NCBI GenBank assembly: GCA_023091665.1
Contig: JALJCQ010000017.1
Location: 2,542,001-2,606,000, forward strand
Length of the DNA stretch: 64,000 nt
DNA from: Pythium myriotylum
Taxonomy: Eukaryota; Oomycota; Peronosporomycetes; Pythiales; Pythiaceae
Direction of reading: 5' to 3'
Both the position numbers and the translations under genes were made by a program. This document shows positions 53,750-64,000 of the stretch, piece after piece (position 1 is the stretch's first letter; every line of letters begins with the position of its first letter). The notes beneath the pieces are model-generated. The model was not told the DNA's origin. It saw nothing but the letters and a program-made list of their open reading frames with translations, and searched no databases.

Positions 53750-54375
53750 ATGAACCGGCCAATACTCTGCCTCCTGCCAGCTCATTCAACAGAGTGCTTC
53801 TTTTTGGAGCAAGTTCCAAAGGCAATCCCGGCCATGGAGGGCACAGGAGCGGCCATCGTACAAGTCACAAGTGCGGGATCCAGCCCCGAGGTGCTTTGGA
53901 GTTCTGCGGTCTGTCTCACAGACCTCACCACCGCCATCAACCAAGCAGCCTACCGTGGCCTCCTGGAAGAACTCCAACCCGCACACGCACATCACAACGG
54001 CTGGTGCGACCTCACGGTCATCGGAACCAACAGGATCATACTCCGGCAGCTTCGTGAGTATCGGCCGCCAGAGCGACCGGCTCAGGCTGTCCTCCCACCA
54101 AGCGCGACGCCTCACCGATATGGTTGGGGTCCCTCATTGGCATCACTAAGCAACGCCATGGCCGCGACGCTGGCCACCCAGCGACGGACACTGCCCTCTC
54201 GAGTCAAGTCCGTCAAGTCCGTCACCCCAGCGGCAAGCCCTACCGTGCAGACCTGCCCCAGTTTGCCGCATCCGAATTACACCCCAGGCTTTTCAGCCGT
54301 GTTGACCTCTGGAATGCACAGAGCTCCAGCTATTAGGGTGCCTTTCTCAATAGACTTCTTCATCATCATTGCGTG
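53750..54375 (+). pseudogene. LINE RNase H-like tail, all catalytic acids lost
   Basis: The reading FFLEQVPKAIPAMEGTGAAIV stands where FFDGGS is expected. INQAAYRGLLEELQ lacks the Glu, VIGTNRIILRQL has Thr for Asp, and SNAMAATLA lacks the last Asp. The C-terminus PTVQTCPSLPHPNYTPGF and the 3' end (AGAGCTCCAGCTATTAGGGT, then CAATAGACTTCTTCATCATCAT at 54348-54369) match the large LINE. Confidence 0.75.
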
Positions 54376-54412
54376 GTGGCGGTCGTTATGGCGGTACATA
54401 CAATTCAATAGT
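54376..54412. other. Short spacer
   Basis: Sequence between the LINE tail and the opposed membrane-protein fragment. Nothing was identified. Confidence 0.3.
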
Positions 54413-54643
54413 TTACCCAGCGACGCCGCAAGGAAAGCGCATACAATTGCGAACACACACCCACAAAACCTTTTGATCTCGGGGAAAACCGAACTGCTCG
54501 TCCATAACAAAAGGCATATGGGTTACTAAAAGCGTGAAGGTAGCAGAGCCAACAACAGCGTACTGCATGTACTTGTTTGAGAGCAAACCGAAGAAAACAT
54601 GATTCGTGAAGCTGCGCAAAGTGTATGCCCTCAGCATCCCCAT
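54413..54643 (-). pseudogene. Fragment of a membrane protein, perhaps P-type ATPase C-terminus
   Basis: The 76-codon minus-strand frame reads LRSFTNHVFFGLLSNKYMQY, then a hydrophobic span AVVGSATFTLLVTHMPFV. The order (R-S-x, F-x-x-G-L-x-S-N-K-Y, membrane span, P-F-V) resembles the last membrane hairpins of cation-transporting P-type ATPases. A stop lies six codons before the first Met, so it is a fragment. The assignment is weak. Confidence 0.35.
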
Positions 54644-54833
54644 AGTAGTGATGTCGCTGCGTCATTTACGTCTGGTGTTGCTCCTATCACCATCTTGATC
54701 TTTTTTCTTCCAATGAAGGGTCGCTCTCTCACTGTGATGGCGACTGATCACAGTTGCTGCGAAATGCACCAATTCGACACTCGACATACAAAGATCAAGT
54801 GTTTTAGTTTCTGTCACACTCTACATTTCTGCA

Positions 54834-54857
54834 AGTGTGATTGAATTCAATCACACT
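54834..54857. repeat. Perfect 24-bp palindrome
   Basis: AGTGTGATTGAATTCAATCACACT is its own reverse complement. Confidence 0.9.
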
Positions 54858-55291
54858 CCAGTTCTAAAGTCTACCAGCAAATCACAGTCACAGCAGATGT
54901 TTACATTTTCTACTTCGACGGGGCTAACGACACGCTGCGTTGGAAGTGTGATAGCCGGCTGTGTGAATCGGTCTGGTGGAAGCGTCTGCATCCAGATGGT
55001 AGGAACAACGTAGTCGGCTTCTAGCGTGTGCTCCTGCGCTGGCCGTACAGTATCTATGATGGCTGGCTATGGTTCCCGCTCACACGCCCAGTTGAATCGT
55101 GCATAGAATCCACGTCGTCGTGCAGGGTGGTTAAGACACTCACAGTGTATTCGATCGCTCCAGAGCACTCGATACGTAGAGTCAGCTGGCAGGAATGGTA
55201 CACGTCACAATCTCATCCACATCAAGGATCAGGTGATAGACCTGGCTCAGTCAAATCTAGCTAACTTGGAGATGGGCTGTACTGTACTCGA
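54858..55291. other. Sequence outside the palindrome arm, partly related to it
   Basis: The stretch 54890-54990 (GATGTTTACATTTTCTACTT, then CGACGGGGCTAAC and ACGCTG) is a diverged copy of 55395-55440 inside the arm (GTTTGCATTCTACACTTCGA, TGGGACTAAC, ACACGCTG). The small peptides they encode are similar, but I recognise no family. Confidence 0.4.
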
Positions 55292-57485
55292 TTGCGGTAA
55301 CCGGTTGGATCCATCTAGATTTCTCACTGGCATGGTAGCAGAATAAAAATGGCTGTTCTCAACGGGTCGTCTCTTCAACATCACAGCATCAACGTTTGCA
55401 TTCTACACTTCGATGGGACTAACTTCATACACGCTGTATTTGAAACCTCCATCCCGGTCCCCTACTTGAAGGAGTACGATGATAATGGCCAAGGCCTTTT
55501 CACGCACTTTACAAATGGACTTCAGTCATTTTGGGTGTGTGGCAACCTCGTGTGATGGTCAGTAGTGCGAATCGCTCTGATAGAAGTGTCTACATTCAAT
55601 CAAAGCGCTGGAGTGCTTAGCCCAAGTTCGGAGATTGGAGAGAAATCCCTATCCCTTTAGATCTGCAGCTGTGTACTGTACGACTCGAGCTTGTCTCAAA
55701 GGAATAGGTGGGCGCCTCTCGAAGCAACCATCAGGGAAATGTCACCTCCGCACAGTAGACATGAACTTATTGATGAGATGAGCCCAGCTGAGTGTGGTGA
55801 CGTGTCATATCGACCGATCCAATGTGGCTCTATCGCAGTTTGAGAACTAGCGTAACTCGAGCCAAACCACAGTCGATTTGGCTCAGCACGCTCCACGCAG
55901 AACTGAAGCAACAGCTATCAACTCCGCTTCGTCTGCTGTCGATGAAGCTTTGGCAAAATTTTGTCGATTTTGGTTCTAAAATCGCTTGGGGAGCTGCTGC
56001 GAACGTGGATTTGGGCTGATTTCTTGAGTAGACCTGCACGCACAACAGGCCGAATTTATCGGAAACTAGAATCAAGCCCGGCTGGCCAATCTTCCATGGA
56101 TTGCATCCTTCCTATCACGCCGGAATTCGTGTCAAGCCCTCGAGTAGTCGCTTCTACAACGATGCATTCACAGCACTCTCAACACAGGACCTGAGGAGTA
56201 TATCTTGATCAGAGCCACTGCTCTGCCGCCCTCTACTCAACGCATGCCACGGGCAAAACTAATAATGGGCAAGGCCACTCAATTGAACTCCAAGTGACCA
56301 GTAAATCGAGCTGATCGCGGGTCATTAATGAAATTCGAGATGTTCTGTTCAACTTACTACTCCACGCCCATTCCAGCTGGACGGTATGGTTTACAAATCC
56401 TCCTCTGAGACCGTGATCAACGAACCTGAGGCTTGACCACAATCAGAGAAGAAGTGGTTGTATCTGTGTACGATTTGTCGGATGAGCAAAGGGAAATCAC
56501 CACTCTGCAACCGATCCAAAAAATTCGGCTCTGACACGGTGAGATTTATGACTGGTATCAAATTAAGGAGAGCAAAAGACACAACGAGTACAAACCACAT
56601 GAAAATCAGAAGGAATACGAAAAGATCTATCAGGTGATCGGATTATGTGAGGATTAGATTGTACGGGCAGGAACCTCAGCCCCAGATCTGAACCGGATCG
56701 TCTGAGCTCTGATACTGGGAGGAGCAGCGGCTACAAAACGCACTCCACTGTCAGATGGAAGCGATAGGAATTACTTGAGTTGGTGAACTGATCTCTACGA
56801 CTTCGTCATCGCATCACAGTTCTACAACCGTTACATCACGGACTTTTACCGTAAGGGATTTGAGCGGATAACCGATGAAACCACTTCGAATAGGCGACCA
56901 AGTGGAACTCAGGTGCCCCCCCCCCCCCTTAGTTGCAATATCTGGGGCTTTCTCCGATCCCTCCCCCCGTGAAACCAGCTTGCCACCAGAGTTGGCGATG
57001 ATCATGTTCGAATCACAATCGTAAAGCCTTGCCGTCCCTCAGGTCTGCACTACACTTCGGTCCCTCGATCACGGTCAAAGAGCAGGTGAAAGATGTGAGG
57101 AACCATTGCTTGCAGGCGTGATGACCTACCTTCCCACGTGGCATCCCACCCCAGCATCTTGGCACGGCAAAAATTTGCCTGCACTCTAGCAGAGCTCTGC
57201 TCAAGCCATACGAACTTCTTTGTCCTATGCTGAGACAAGCGAAGACGCTGGCTGAAGCACGTCGAAAGTCGTCTCCAATGTGCAGGATGCAGCGTACCTG
57301 CTGATCCCGGTGCTGGACAGCACAGCCCGCCCATCTCCCTTTCTACGACAACGGGATGAGCCTACTTCAACAACAAAGAGAGCTAGGATCAACCCAAAGG
57401 GTCGGATCACTACCCTGGTGGAAGTTCATGGTCGTACAGACTGTAGGAGGGCGGGCGCAGTCGTCGTCACAAACTCGACCGCGAG

Positions 57486-57504
57486 TCTCATTCTCCAACT
57501 TTCC
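57486..57504 (+). promoter_or_regulatory. Core promoter of GH7-D
   Basis: TCTCATTCTCCAACTTTCC matches 17 of 19 consensus positions, about 62-80 nt before the start codon. Confidence 0.7.
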
Positions 57505-57565
57505 TCGTCGAGAACAACCAAGCACCCCACCCAACGACTAGCCCAACCACAAGTCTGAGCTCATC

Positions 57566-58957
57566 ATGAAGATCGTTCAGCCCGCAGCGATTCTCGCCGC
57601 CTCGCTCCTTGGACTGGTCCATGCCCAACAAGTCGGCACCAACCAGGCCGAAGTCCACCCGTCGCTCCCATCCCAAACGTGCACCACCTCCGGCGGATGC
57701 AAGACCGAGGCCACCAAGATCGTGATTGATTCCAACTGGCGCTGGACCCACAACGTCGGCGGATCCACCAACTGCTACACCGGCAACACGTGGAACACGG
57801 CGCTCTGCCCGGATCCGGTCACCTGTGCCAAGAACTGCGCCATCGACGGTGCCGACTACCAGGGCACCTACGGCATCACCACCAGCAACCAGGAGGTCGC
57901 GCTCAAGCTCGTCACCAAGGGACCCTACTCGACCAACATCGGCTCCCGCATCTACCTCTTGAAGGACGACAACACCTACAAGCTCTTCAACCTGCTCAAC
58001 CAGGAGTTCGCCTTCGACGTCGATGTGTCGCAGCTGCCGTGCGGTCTCAACGGCGCGCTCTACTTCGTGCAGATGGACGCGGACGGTGGCAAGTCCAAGT
58101 ACCCGACCAACAAGGCCGGCGCGGCCTACGGCACGGGCTACTGTGATGCGCAGTGCCCGCACGACATCAAGTTCATCAACGGCGAGGCCAACGTGAACAA
58201 CTGGACGCCGTCGCCGACCGACCCGAACGCCGGTACGGGCCAGTACGGCTCGTGCTGTCCCGAGATGGACATCTGGGAGTCCAACTCGATCTCGAACGCG
58301 TTCACGTCGCACCCGTGCACGGTGTCGGGCCAGACGCGCTGCACGAGCCCGACGCAGTGCGGCGACGACGCCTCGGGCAACCGCTTCAAGGGCGTCTGCG
58401 ACAAGGACGGCTGCGACTGGAACCCCTACCGCATGGGCAACAAGACGTTCTACGGCCCGGGCTCGTCCTTCACGCTCGACTCGACCAAGCCCTTCACGGT
58501 CGTCACGCAGTTCATCACGAGCGACAAGACGGCCAACGGCAACCTCGTCGAGATCAAGCGCTTCTACAAGCAGAACGGCAAGATCATCCAGACGCCCAAC
58601 GCCAACTGGAAGGGCATCGACGCCGTCAACTCCATCACCGACAAGGTCTGCACGCAGTCCAAGACGCTCTTCGGCGACACCAACGACCACGCCACCAAGG
58701 GCGGTCTCACGGCTCTGGGCAACGCGCTCAAGAAGGGCGTCGTGCTCACGCTCAGTCTCTGGACCGACCACGCGGCCAACTGCCTGTGGCTCGACTCGTC
58801 GTACCCGTTGAACAAGAGCCCATCGCTTCCGGGTGTGGCTCGCGGCACGTGCGCGACGACGAGCGGTGTGCCCAAGGACGTGGAGGCGGCGGTGCCGGGC
58901 GCTACGGTCAAGTACAGCAACATCCGCATCGGCGACATCGGCTCCACGACCAAGTAA
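57566..58957 (+). CDS. Secreted GH7 cellulase, copy D
   Basis: The 463-residue protein has a different signal peptide from A-C ([20 protein letters not shown], three residues shorter), then the same GH7 domain with EMDIWES at 233-239. Outside the leader only a few substitutions separate it from A-C (for example [47 protein letters not shown]), giving about 97% identity. It is convergent with copy E, and the two proteins read as identical. The 5' flank is unrelated to that of A-C apart from the core promoter zone. Confidence 0.95.
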   Translation: MKIVQPAAILAASLLGLVHAQQVGTNQAEVHPSLPSQTCTTSGGCKTEATKIVIDSNWRWTHNVGGSTNCYTGNTWNTALCPDPVTCAKNCAIDGADYQGTYGITTSNQEVALKLVTKGPYSTNIGSRIYLLKDDNTYKLFNLLNQEFAFDVDVSQLPCGLNGALYFVQMDADGGKSKYPTNKAGAAYGTGYCDAQCPHDIKFINGEANVNNWTPSPTDPNAGTGQYGSCCPEMDIWESNSISNAFTSHPCTVSGQTRCTSPTQCGDDASGNRFKGVCDKDGCDWNPYRMGNKTFYGPGSSFTLDSTKPFTVVTQFITSDKTANGNLVEIKRFYKQNGKIIQTPNANWKGIDAVNSITDKVCTQSKTLFGDTNDHATKGGLTALGNALKKGVVLTLSLWTDHAANCLWLDSSYPLNKSPSLPGVARGTCATTSGVPKDVEAAVPGATVKYSNIRIGDIGSTTK

Positions 58958-59736
58958 GCGTGCTCGTGGTCTACCAGTGCGGTAGTTGCAACTGCTGTAG
59001 GTTGCGGTAGTGTTGAGTGTGTGTTTAAAATGCGTGAGTAGGAACATCAGCGAGTGGTTCAGCTAGGACAGCGGGAGTTGGAGAGGGTTGTTTGGATGCT
59101 GAAATACACACATCGTTCTTTTGACGTTTGTTTTGAGCAGGTTCTGGGACTCGACAGAGTTGATGTCAGACAATTGCGGGCTGTCTCCTGGCTGTAAAGT
59201 TTGGCCGAGTGGCGCTCCACGATGCAGTTGGCATGAGTGGGAGATTCGTTGGGCTTTGGTGTCGGCGTGATTTTTACGAAAGACTCTCTGTCGATGTGAG
59301 GCTGATGAACCGACTATGTACAACGCGACGCCTGTTCTATGTAGACAAAGCGACGGTGTCACTGGATCTGTCAAGTAGCGAGTCACAAATGGCGCTTCTA
59401 TGTACTCCTTGGCCCTCCCGTCACAAAAGCAGAACCATTTCGAAGCCGACCAGCAGACCCTTCTTCGAGCGCCTTCCTTCCCCAGCGATTGCGTCGCGCC
59501 AGCCAGCTGCAGCGCTAGGATCCGCCCCACATTTTTGATGCTCTGCACCTCGGTGCCATACATCTAGACGCTGATGAGTGACGAAAATGACACGAGCACG
59601 GCTATCGGTCTATATGAGCAGACTAAATGATGTCACTTGAATTGCAATTGTAATTTGTCACGAGTCGCGCACCAGCCAGCATGAGTCCACATGTAGATAG
59701 ATGGTTTTGGGTACGCCCTCCCAACTTGGCACAGAC

Positions 59737-59747
59737 ACATACACACA

Positions 59748-59809
<62 letters not shown>
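59737..59809. repeat. (CA)n microsatellite
   Basis: About 70 bp of CA repeats with two early interruptions (CATACA), lying about 90-165 bp to the right of the palindrome centre (59646). Confidence 0.95.
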
Positions 59810-60067
59810 ATGTCTTTACGAGAATTGGATCGTACGAATATTTGGGCTTCATCGCCCAGCGTTTCCGAGTCAATTCTCGCTTGTCGCGTGGCCGCTTGCG
59901 TTGTAGACTGTAGCTGTGTGGTCGCTTTCAACAGACAACTTGTCGAATATGAAACGGGTCAGGACAACAAATTTGCAACAAATTCTCAACGGCAAACGTT
60001 TGAGTGTTCGTGTGGAATTAGCGAAACTTTTTCGATGGTGCGTATGCAACTGTCGTGAAGTTGACAA

Positions 60068-60160
60068 CGGATACCACGCATCTATGAAACAACGATTTGT
60101 GTATTCACCAGGTCATACGGATACCACGCATCTATGAAACAACGATTTGTGTATTCACCA
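60068..60160. repeat. 43-bp direct repeat, period 50
   Basis: CGGATACCACGCATCTATGA onward is repeated exactly at 60068-60110 and 60118-60160, with a 7-bp gap. Confidence 0.95.
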
Positions 60161-60334
60161 TCTCACTTACTGGTTAGGGATTAGGATCTCTCGGTCAAAC
60201 ATCCTCCCCTCAAAACCCCACTCACCTAGCTGAACCACTCGCTGACGTTCCTACTCACGCAATTTGAAACGCATACATTCCTCCAACCTACAGCAGTTGC
60301 GGCCGGCCACCTCACTGGTAGACGACGAGCACGC

Positions 60335-61726
60335 TTACTTGGTCGTGGAGCCGATGTCGCCGATGCGGATGTTGCTGTACTTGACCGTAGCGCCCGGCAC
60401 CGCCGCCTCCACGTCCTTGGGCACACCGCTCGTCGTCGCGCACGTGCCACGAGCCACACCCGGAAGCGATGGGCTCTTGTTCAACGGGTACGACGAGTCG
60501 AGCCACAGGCAGTTGGCCGCGTGGTCGGTCCAGAGACTGAGCGTGAGCACGACGCCCTTCTTGAGCGCGTTGCCCAGAGCCGTGAGACCGCCCTTGGTGG
60601 CGTGGTCGTTGGTGTCGCCGAAGAGCGTCTTGGACTGCGTGCAGACCTTGTCGGTGATGGAGTTGACGGCGTCGATGCCCTTCCAGTTGGCGTTGGGCGT
60701 CTGGATGATCTTGCCGTTCTGCTTGTAGAAGCGCTTGATCTCGACGAGGTTGCCGTTGGCCGTCTTGTCGCTCGTGATGAACTGCGTGACGACCGTGAAG
60801 GGCTTGGTCGAGTCGAGCGTGAAGGACGAGCCCGGGCCGTAGAACGTCTTGTTGCCCATGCGGTAGGGGTTCCAGTCGCAGCCGTCCTTGTCGCAGACGC
60901 CCTTGAAGCGGTTGCCCGAGGCGTCGTCGCCGCACTGCGTCGGGCTCGTGCAGCGCGTCTGGCCCGACACCGTGCACGGGTGCGACGTGAACGCGTTCGA
61001 GATCGAGTTGGACTCCCAGATGTCCATCTCGGGACAGCACGAGCCGTACTGGCCCGTACCGGCGTTCGGGTCGGTCGGCGACGGCGTCCAGTTGTTCACG
61101 TTGGCCTCGCCGTTGATGAACTTGATGTCGTGCGGGCACTGCGCATCACAGTAGCCCGTGCCGTAGGCCGCGCCGGCCTTGTTGGTCGGGTACTTGGACT
61201 TGCCACCGTCCGCGTCCATCTGCACGAAGTAGAGCGCGCCGTTGAGACCGCACGGCAGCTGCGACACATCGACGTCGAAGGCGAACTCCTGGTTGAGCAG
61301 GTTGAAGAGCTTGTAGGTGTTGTCGTCCTTCAAGAGGTAGATGCGGGAGCCGATGTTGGTCGAGTAGGGTCCCTTGGTGACGAGCTTGAGCGCGACCTCC
61401 TGGTTGCTGGTGGTGATGCCGTAGGTGCCCTGGTAGTCGGCACCGTCGATGGCGCAGTTCTTGGCACAGGTGACCGGATCCGGGCAGAGCGCCGTGTTCC
61501 ACGTGTTGCCGGTGTAGCAGTTGGTGGATCCGCCGACGTTGTGGGTCCAGCGCCAGTTGGAATCAATCACGATCTTGGTGGCCTCGGTCTTGCATCCGCC
61601 GGAGGTGGTGCACGTTTGGGATGGGAGCGACGGGTGGACTTCGGCCTGGTTGGTGCCGACTTGTTGGGCATGGACCAGTCCAAGGAGCGAGGCGGCGAGA
61701 ATCGCTGCGGGCTGAACGATCTTCAT
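60335..61726 (-). CDS. Secreted GH7 cellulase, copy E
   Basis: The 463-residue protein is the mirror copy of D: signal peptide about 1-20, GH7 domain, EMDIWES at 233-239, no binding module. It reads the same as D. The 3' flank begins to differ from D at the base after the stop codon region, while the 5' flank stays identical for at least 2.27 kb. Confidence 0.95.
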   Translation of the reverse strand: MKIVQPAAILAASLLGLVHAQQVGTNQAEVHPSLPSQTCTTSGGCKTEATKIVIDSNWRWTHNVGGSTNCYTGNTWNTALCPDPVTCAKNCAIDGADYQGTYGITTSNQEVALKLVTKGPYSTNIGSRIYLLKDDNTYKLFNLLNQEFAFDVDVSQLPCGLNGALYFVQMDADGGKSKYPTNKAGAAYGTGYCDAQCPHDIKFINGEANVNNWTPSPTDPNAGTGQYGSCCPEMDIWESNSISNAFTSHPCTVSGQTRCTSPTQCGDDASGNRFKGVCDKDGCDWNPYRMGNKTFYGPGSSFTLDSTKPFTVVTQFITSDKTANGNLVEIKRFYKQNGKIIQTPNANWKGIDAVNSITDKVCTQSKTLFGDTNDHATKGGLTALGNALKKGVVLTLSLWTDHAANCLWLDSSYPLNKSPSLPGVARGTCATTSGVPKDVEAAVPGATVKYSNIRIGDIGSTTK

Positions 61727-61787
61727 GATGAGCTCAGACTTGTGGTTGGGCTAGTCGTTGGGTGGGGTGCTTGGTTGTTCTCGACGA

Positions 61788-61806
61788 GGAAAGTTGGAGA
61801 ATGAGA
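61788..61806 (-). promoter_or_regulatory. Core promoter of GH7-E
   Basis: Mirror of 57486-57504, with the identical motif on the minus strand. Confidence 0.7.
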
Positions 61807-64000
61807 CTCGCGGTCGAGTTTGTGACGACGACTGCGCCCGCCCTCCTACAGTCTGTACGACCATGAACTTCCACCAGGGTAGTGATCCGACCCTTTGGGT
61901 TGATCCTAGCTCTCTTTGTTGTTGAAGTAGGCTCATCCCGTTGTCGTAGAAAGGGAGATGGGCGGGCTGTGCTGTCCAGCACCGGGATCAGCAGGTACGC
62001 TGCATCCCGCACATTGGAGACGACTTTCGACGTGCTTCAGCCAGCGTCTTCGCTTGTCTCAGCATAGGACAAAGAAGTTCGTATGGCTTGAGCAGAGCTC
62101 TGCTAGAGTGCAGGCAAATTTTTGCCGTGCCAAGATGCTGGGGTGGGATGCCACGTGGGAAGGTAGGTCATCACGCCTGCAAGCAATGGTTCCTCACATC
62201 TTTCACCTGCTCTTTGACCGTGATCGAGGGACCGAAGTGTAGTGCAGACCTGAGGGACGGCAAGGCTTTACGATTGTGATTCGAACATGATCATCGCCAA
62301 CTCTGGTGGCAAGCTGGTTTCACGGGGGGAGGGATCGGAGAAAGCCCCAGATATTGCAACTAAGGGGGGGGGGGGGCACCTGAGTTCCACTTGGTCGCCT
62401 ATTCGAAGTGGTTTCATCGGTTATCCGCTCAAATCCCTTACGGTAAAAGTCCGTGATGTAACGGTTGTAGAACTGTGATGCGATGACGAAGTCGTAGAGA
62501 TCAGTTCACCAACTCAAGTAATTCCTATCGCTTCCATCTGACAGTGGAGTGCGTTTTGTAGCCGCTGCTCCTCCCAGTATCAGAGCTCAGACGATCCGGT
62601 TCAGATCTGGGGCTGAGGTTCCTGCCCGTACAATCTAATCCTCACATAATCCGATCACCTGATAGATCTTTTCGTATTCCTTCTGATTTTCATGTGGTTT
62701 GTACTCGTTGTGTCTTTTGCTCTCCTTAATTTGATACCAGTCATAAATCTCACCGTGTCAGAGCCGAATTTTTTGGATCGGTTGCAGAGTGGTGATTTCC
62801 CTTTGCTCATCCGACAAATCGTACACAGATACAACCACTTCTTCTCTGATTGTGGTCAAGCCTCAGGTTCGTTGATCACGGTCTCAGAGGAGGATTTGTA
62901 AACCATACCGTCCAGCTGGAATGGGCGTGGAGTAGTAAGTTGAACAGAACATCTCGAATTTCATTAATGACCCGCGATCAGCTCGATTTACTGGTCACTT
63001 GGAGTTCAATTGAGTGGCCTTGCCCATTATTAGTTTTGCCCGTGGCATGCGTTGAGTAGAGGGCGGCAGAGCAGTGGCTCTGATCAAGATATACTCCTCA
63101 GGTCCTGTGTTGAGAGTGCTGTGAATGCATCGTTGTAGAAGCGACTACTCGAGGGCTTGACACGAATTCCGGCGTGATAGGAAGGATGCAATCCATGGAA
63201 GATTGGCCAGCCGGGCTTGATTCTAGTTTCCGATAAATTCGGCCTGTTGTGCGTGCAGGTCTACTCAAGAAATCAGCCCAAATCCACGTTCGCAGCAGCT
63301 CCCCAAGCGATTTTAGAACCAAAATCGACAAAATTTTGCCAAAGCTTCATCGACAGCAGACGAAGCGGAGTTGATAGCTGTTGCTTCAGTTCTGCGTGGA
63401 GCGTGCTGAGCCAAATCGACTGTGGTTTGGCTCGAGTTACGCTAGTTCTCAAACTGCGATAGAGCCACATTGGATCGGTCGATATGACACGTCACCACAC
63501 TCAGCTGGGCTCATCTCATCAATAAGTTCATGTCTACTGTGCGGAGGTGACATTTCCCTGATGGTTGCTTCGAGAGGCGCCCACCTATTCCTTTGAGACA
63601 AGCTCGAGTCGTACAGTACACAGCTGCAGATCTAAAGGGATAGGGATTTCTCTCCAATCTCCGAACTTGGGCTAAGCACTCCAGCGCTTTGATTGAATGT
63701 AGACACTTCTATCAGAGCGATTCGCACTACTGACCATCACACGAGGTTGCCACACACCCAAAATGACTGAAGTCCATTTGTAAAGTGCGTGAAAAGGCCT
63801 TGGCCATTATCATCGTACTCCTTCAAGTAGGGGACCGGGATGGAGGTTTCAAATACAGCGTGTATGAAGTTAGTCCCATCGAAGTGTAGAATGCAAACGT
63901 TGATGCTGTGATGTTGAAGAGACGACCCGTTGAGAACAGCCATTTTTATTCTGCTACCATGCCAGTGAGAAATCTAGATGGATCCAACCGGTTACCGCAA

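Larger units (their letters stand above)
55292..58957. repeat. Left arm of the GH7 D/E palindrome
   Basis: This is the reverse complement of 60335-64000 with no indel (paired coordinates always sum to 119292). One base difference was noticed (57293 versus 61999). It contains 2.27 kb upstream of GH7-D plus the whole gene and stops at the stop codon. The match runs off the right window edge, so the arms are longer than 3666 bp. Confidence 0.95.
58958..60334. other. Palindrome spacer between GH7-D and GH7-E
   Basis: The 1377 bp separates the two convergent genes. The first about 130 bp after each stop codon are related to each other but clearly diverged, with small indels, in contrast to the near-perfect arms. 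A CA microsatellite and a 43-bp direct repeat lie inside. A 166-codon minus frame (59063-59563) has no recognisable domain. Confidence 0.7.
60335..64000. repeat. Right arm of the GH7 D/E palindrome
   Basis: Mirror of 55292-58957, reaching the window edge. Its 61727-64000 part shows no gene that I recognise. The small open frames there mirror those at 55292-57565 and have no domains. Confidence 0.95.

Noticed and set aside
59646..59646. Palindrome as a simple sequencing fold-back artefact
   Set aside because: A fold-back read would be symmetric to its centre. Here a 1.4-kb asymmetric spacer with diverged edges separates the arms, so an artefact is less likely, though not excluded without long reads.

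Overview
The window looks like nuclear DNA from an oomycete, most likely a Phytophthora- or Pythium-type water mould. This rests on three things seen in the sequence. First, there are seven intact, intronless genes for secreted plant-cell-wall hydrolases: five near-identical GH7 cellulases and two GH5 cellulases. Second, all seven have a close match, 24 to about 80 nt before the start codon, to the oomycete Inr+FPR core promoter (GCTCATTYYNCAWTTTNYY). Third, the rest is dense transposon DNA of types common in oomycetes: Ty3/gypsy with a chromodomain, Ty1/copia, an APE-type LINE with RNase H, pogo-like, Merlin-like, and MITEs. Species cannot be named from this.

Layout. 1-6060: a gypsy element entering from the left edge, pol broken by three frame changes, with a 3' LTR. 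6945-9800: two opposed copia pieces either side of a TG/poly-G tract. 9901-11758: a decayed pogo-like element. 11850-13143: a gene remnant, a long hairpin and two abutting inverted-repeat elements. 13677-16107: GH7 copy A. 17794-19112: GH5 copy 1. 21849-27824: GH7 copies B and C as an inverted, divergent pair. 27840-32160: a graveyard of LINE fragments, ending in a scrap of a sixth GH7 gene. 33165-33500: Merlin-like remnant. 34233-35528: GH5 copy 2. 36145-42377: a young, complete gypsy insertion (312-bp LTRs, ACGAA target duplication) inside an older LINE tail, carrying an ORF antisense to its own pol. 42545-51840: a nearly complete LINE whose first ORF holds an OTU-like protease domain. 52050-54375: two more LINE tails with a MITE between them. 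55292-64000: an almost perfect palindrome of at least 3.66-kb arms with GH7 copies D and E facing each other.

How it fits together. The GH7 and GH5 products carry signal peptides and catalytic glutamates and would act outside the cell on cellulose. The GH7 family has grown by tandem and inverted duplication, and sequence identity stops sharply at gene edges, which suggests gene conversion. Two gypsy elements of one lineage each carry a textbook -1 ribosomal frameshift heptamer at the same place, four codons before the gag stop, which points to a conserved expression strategy.
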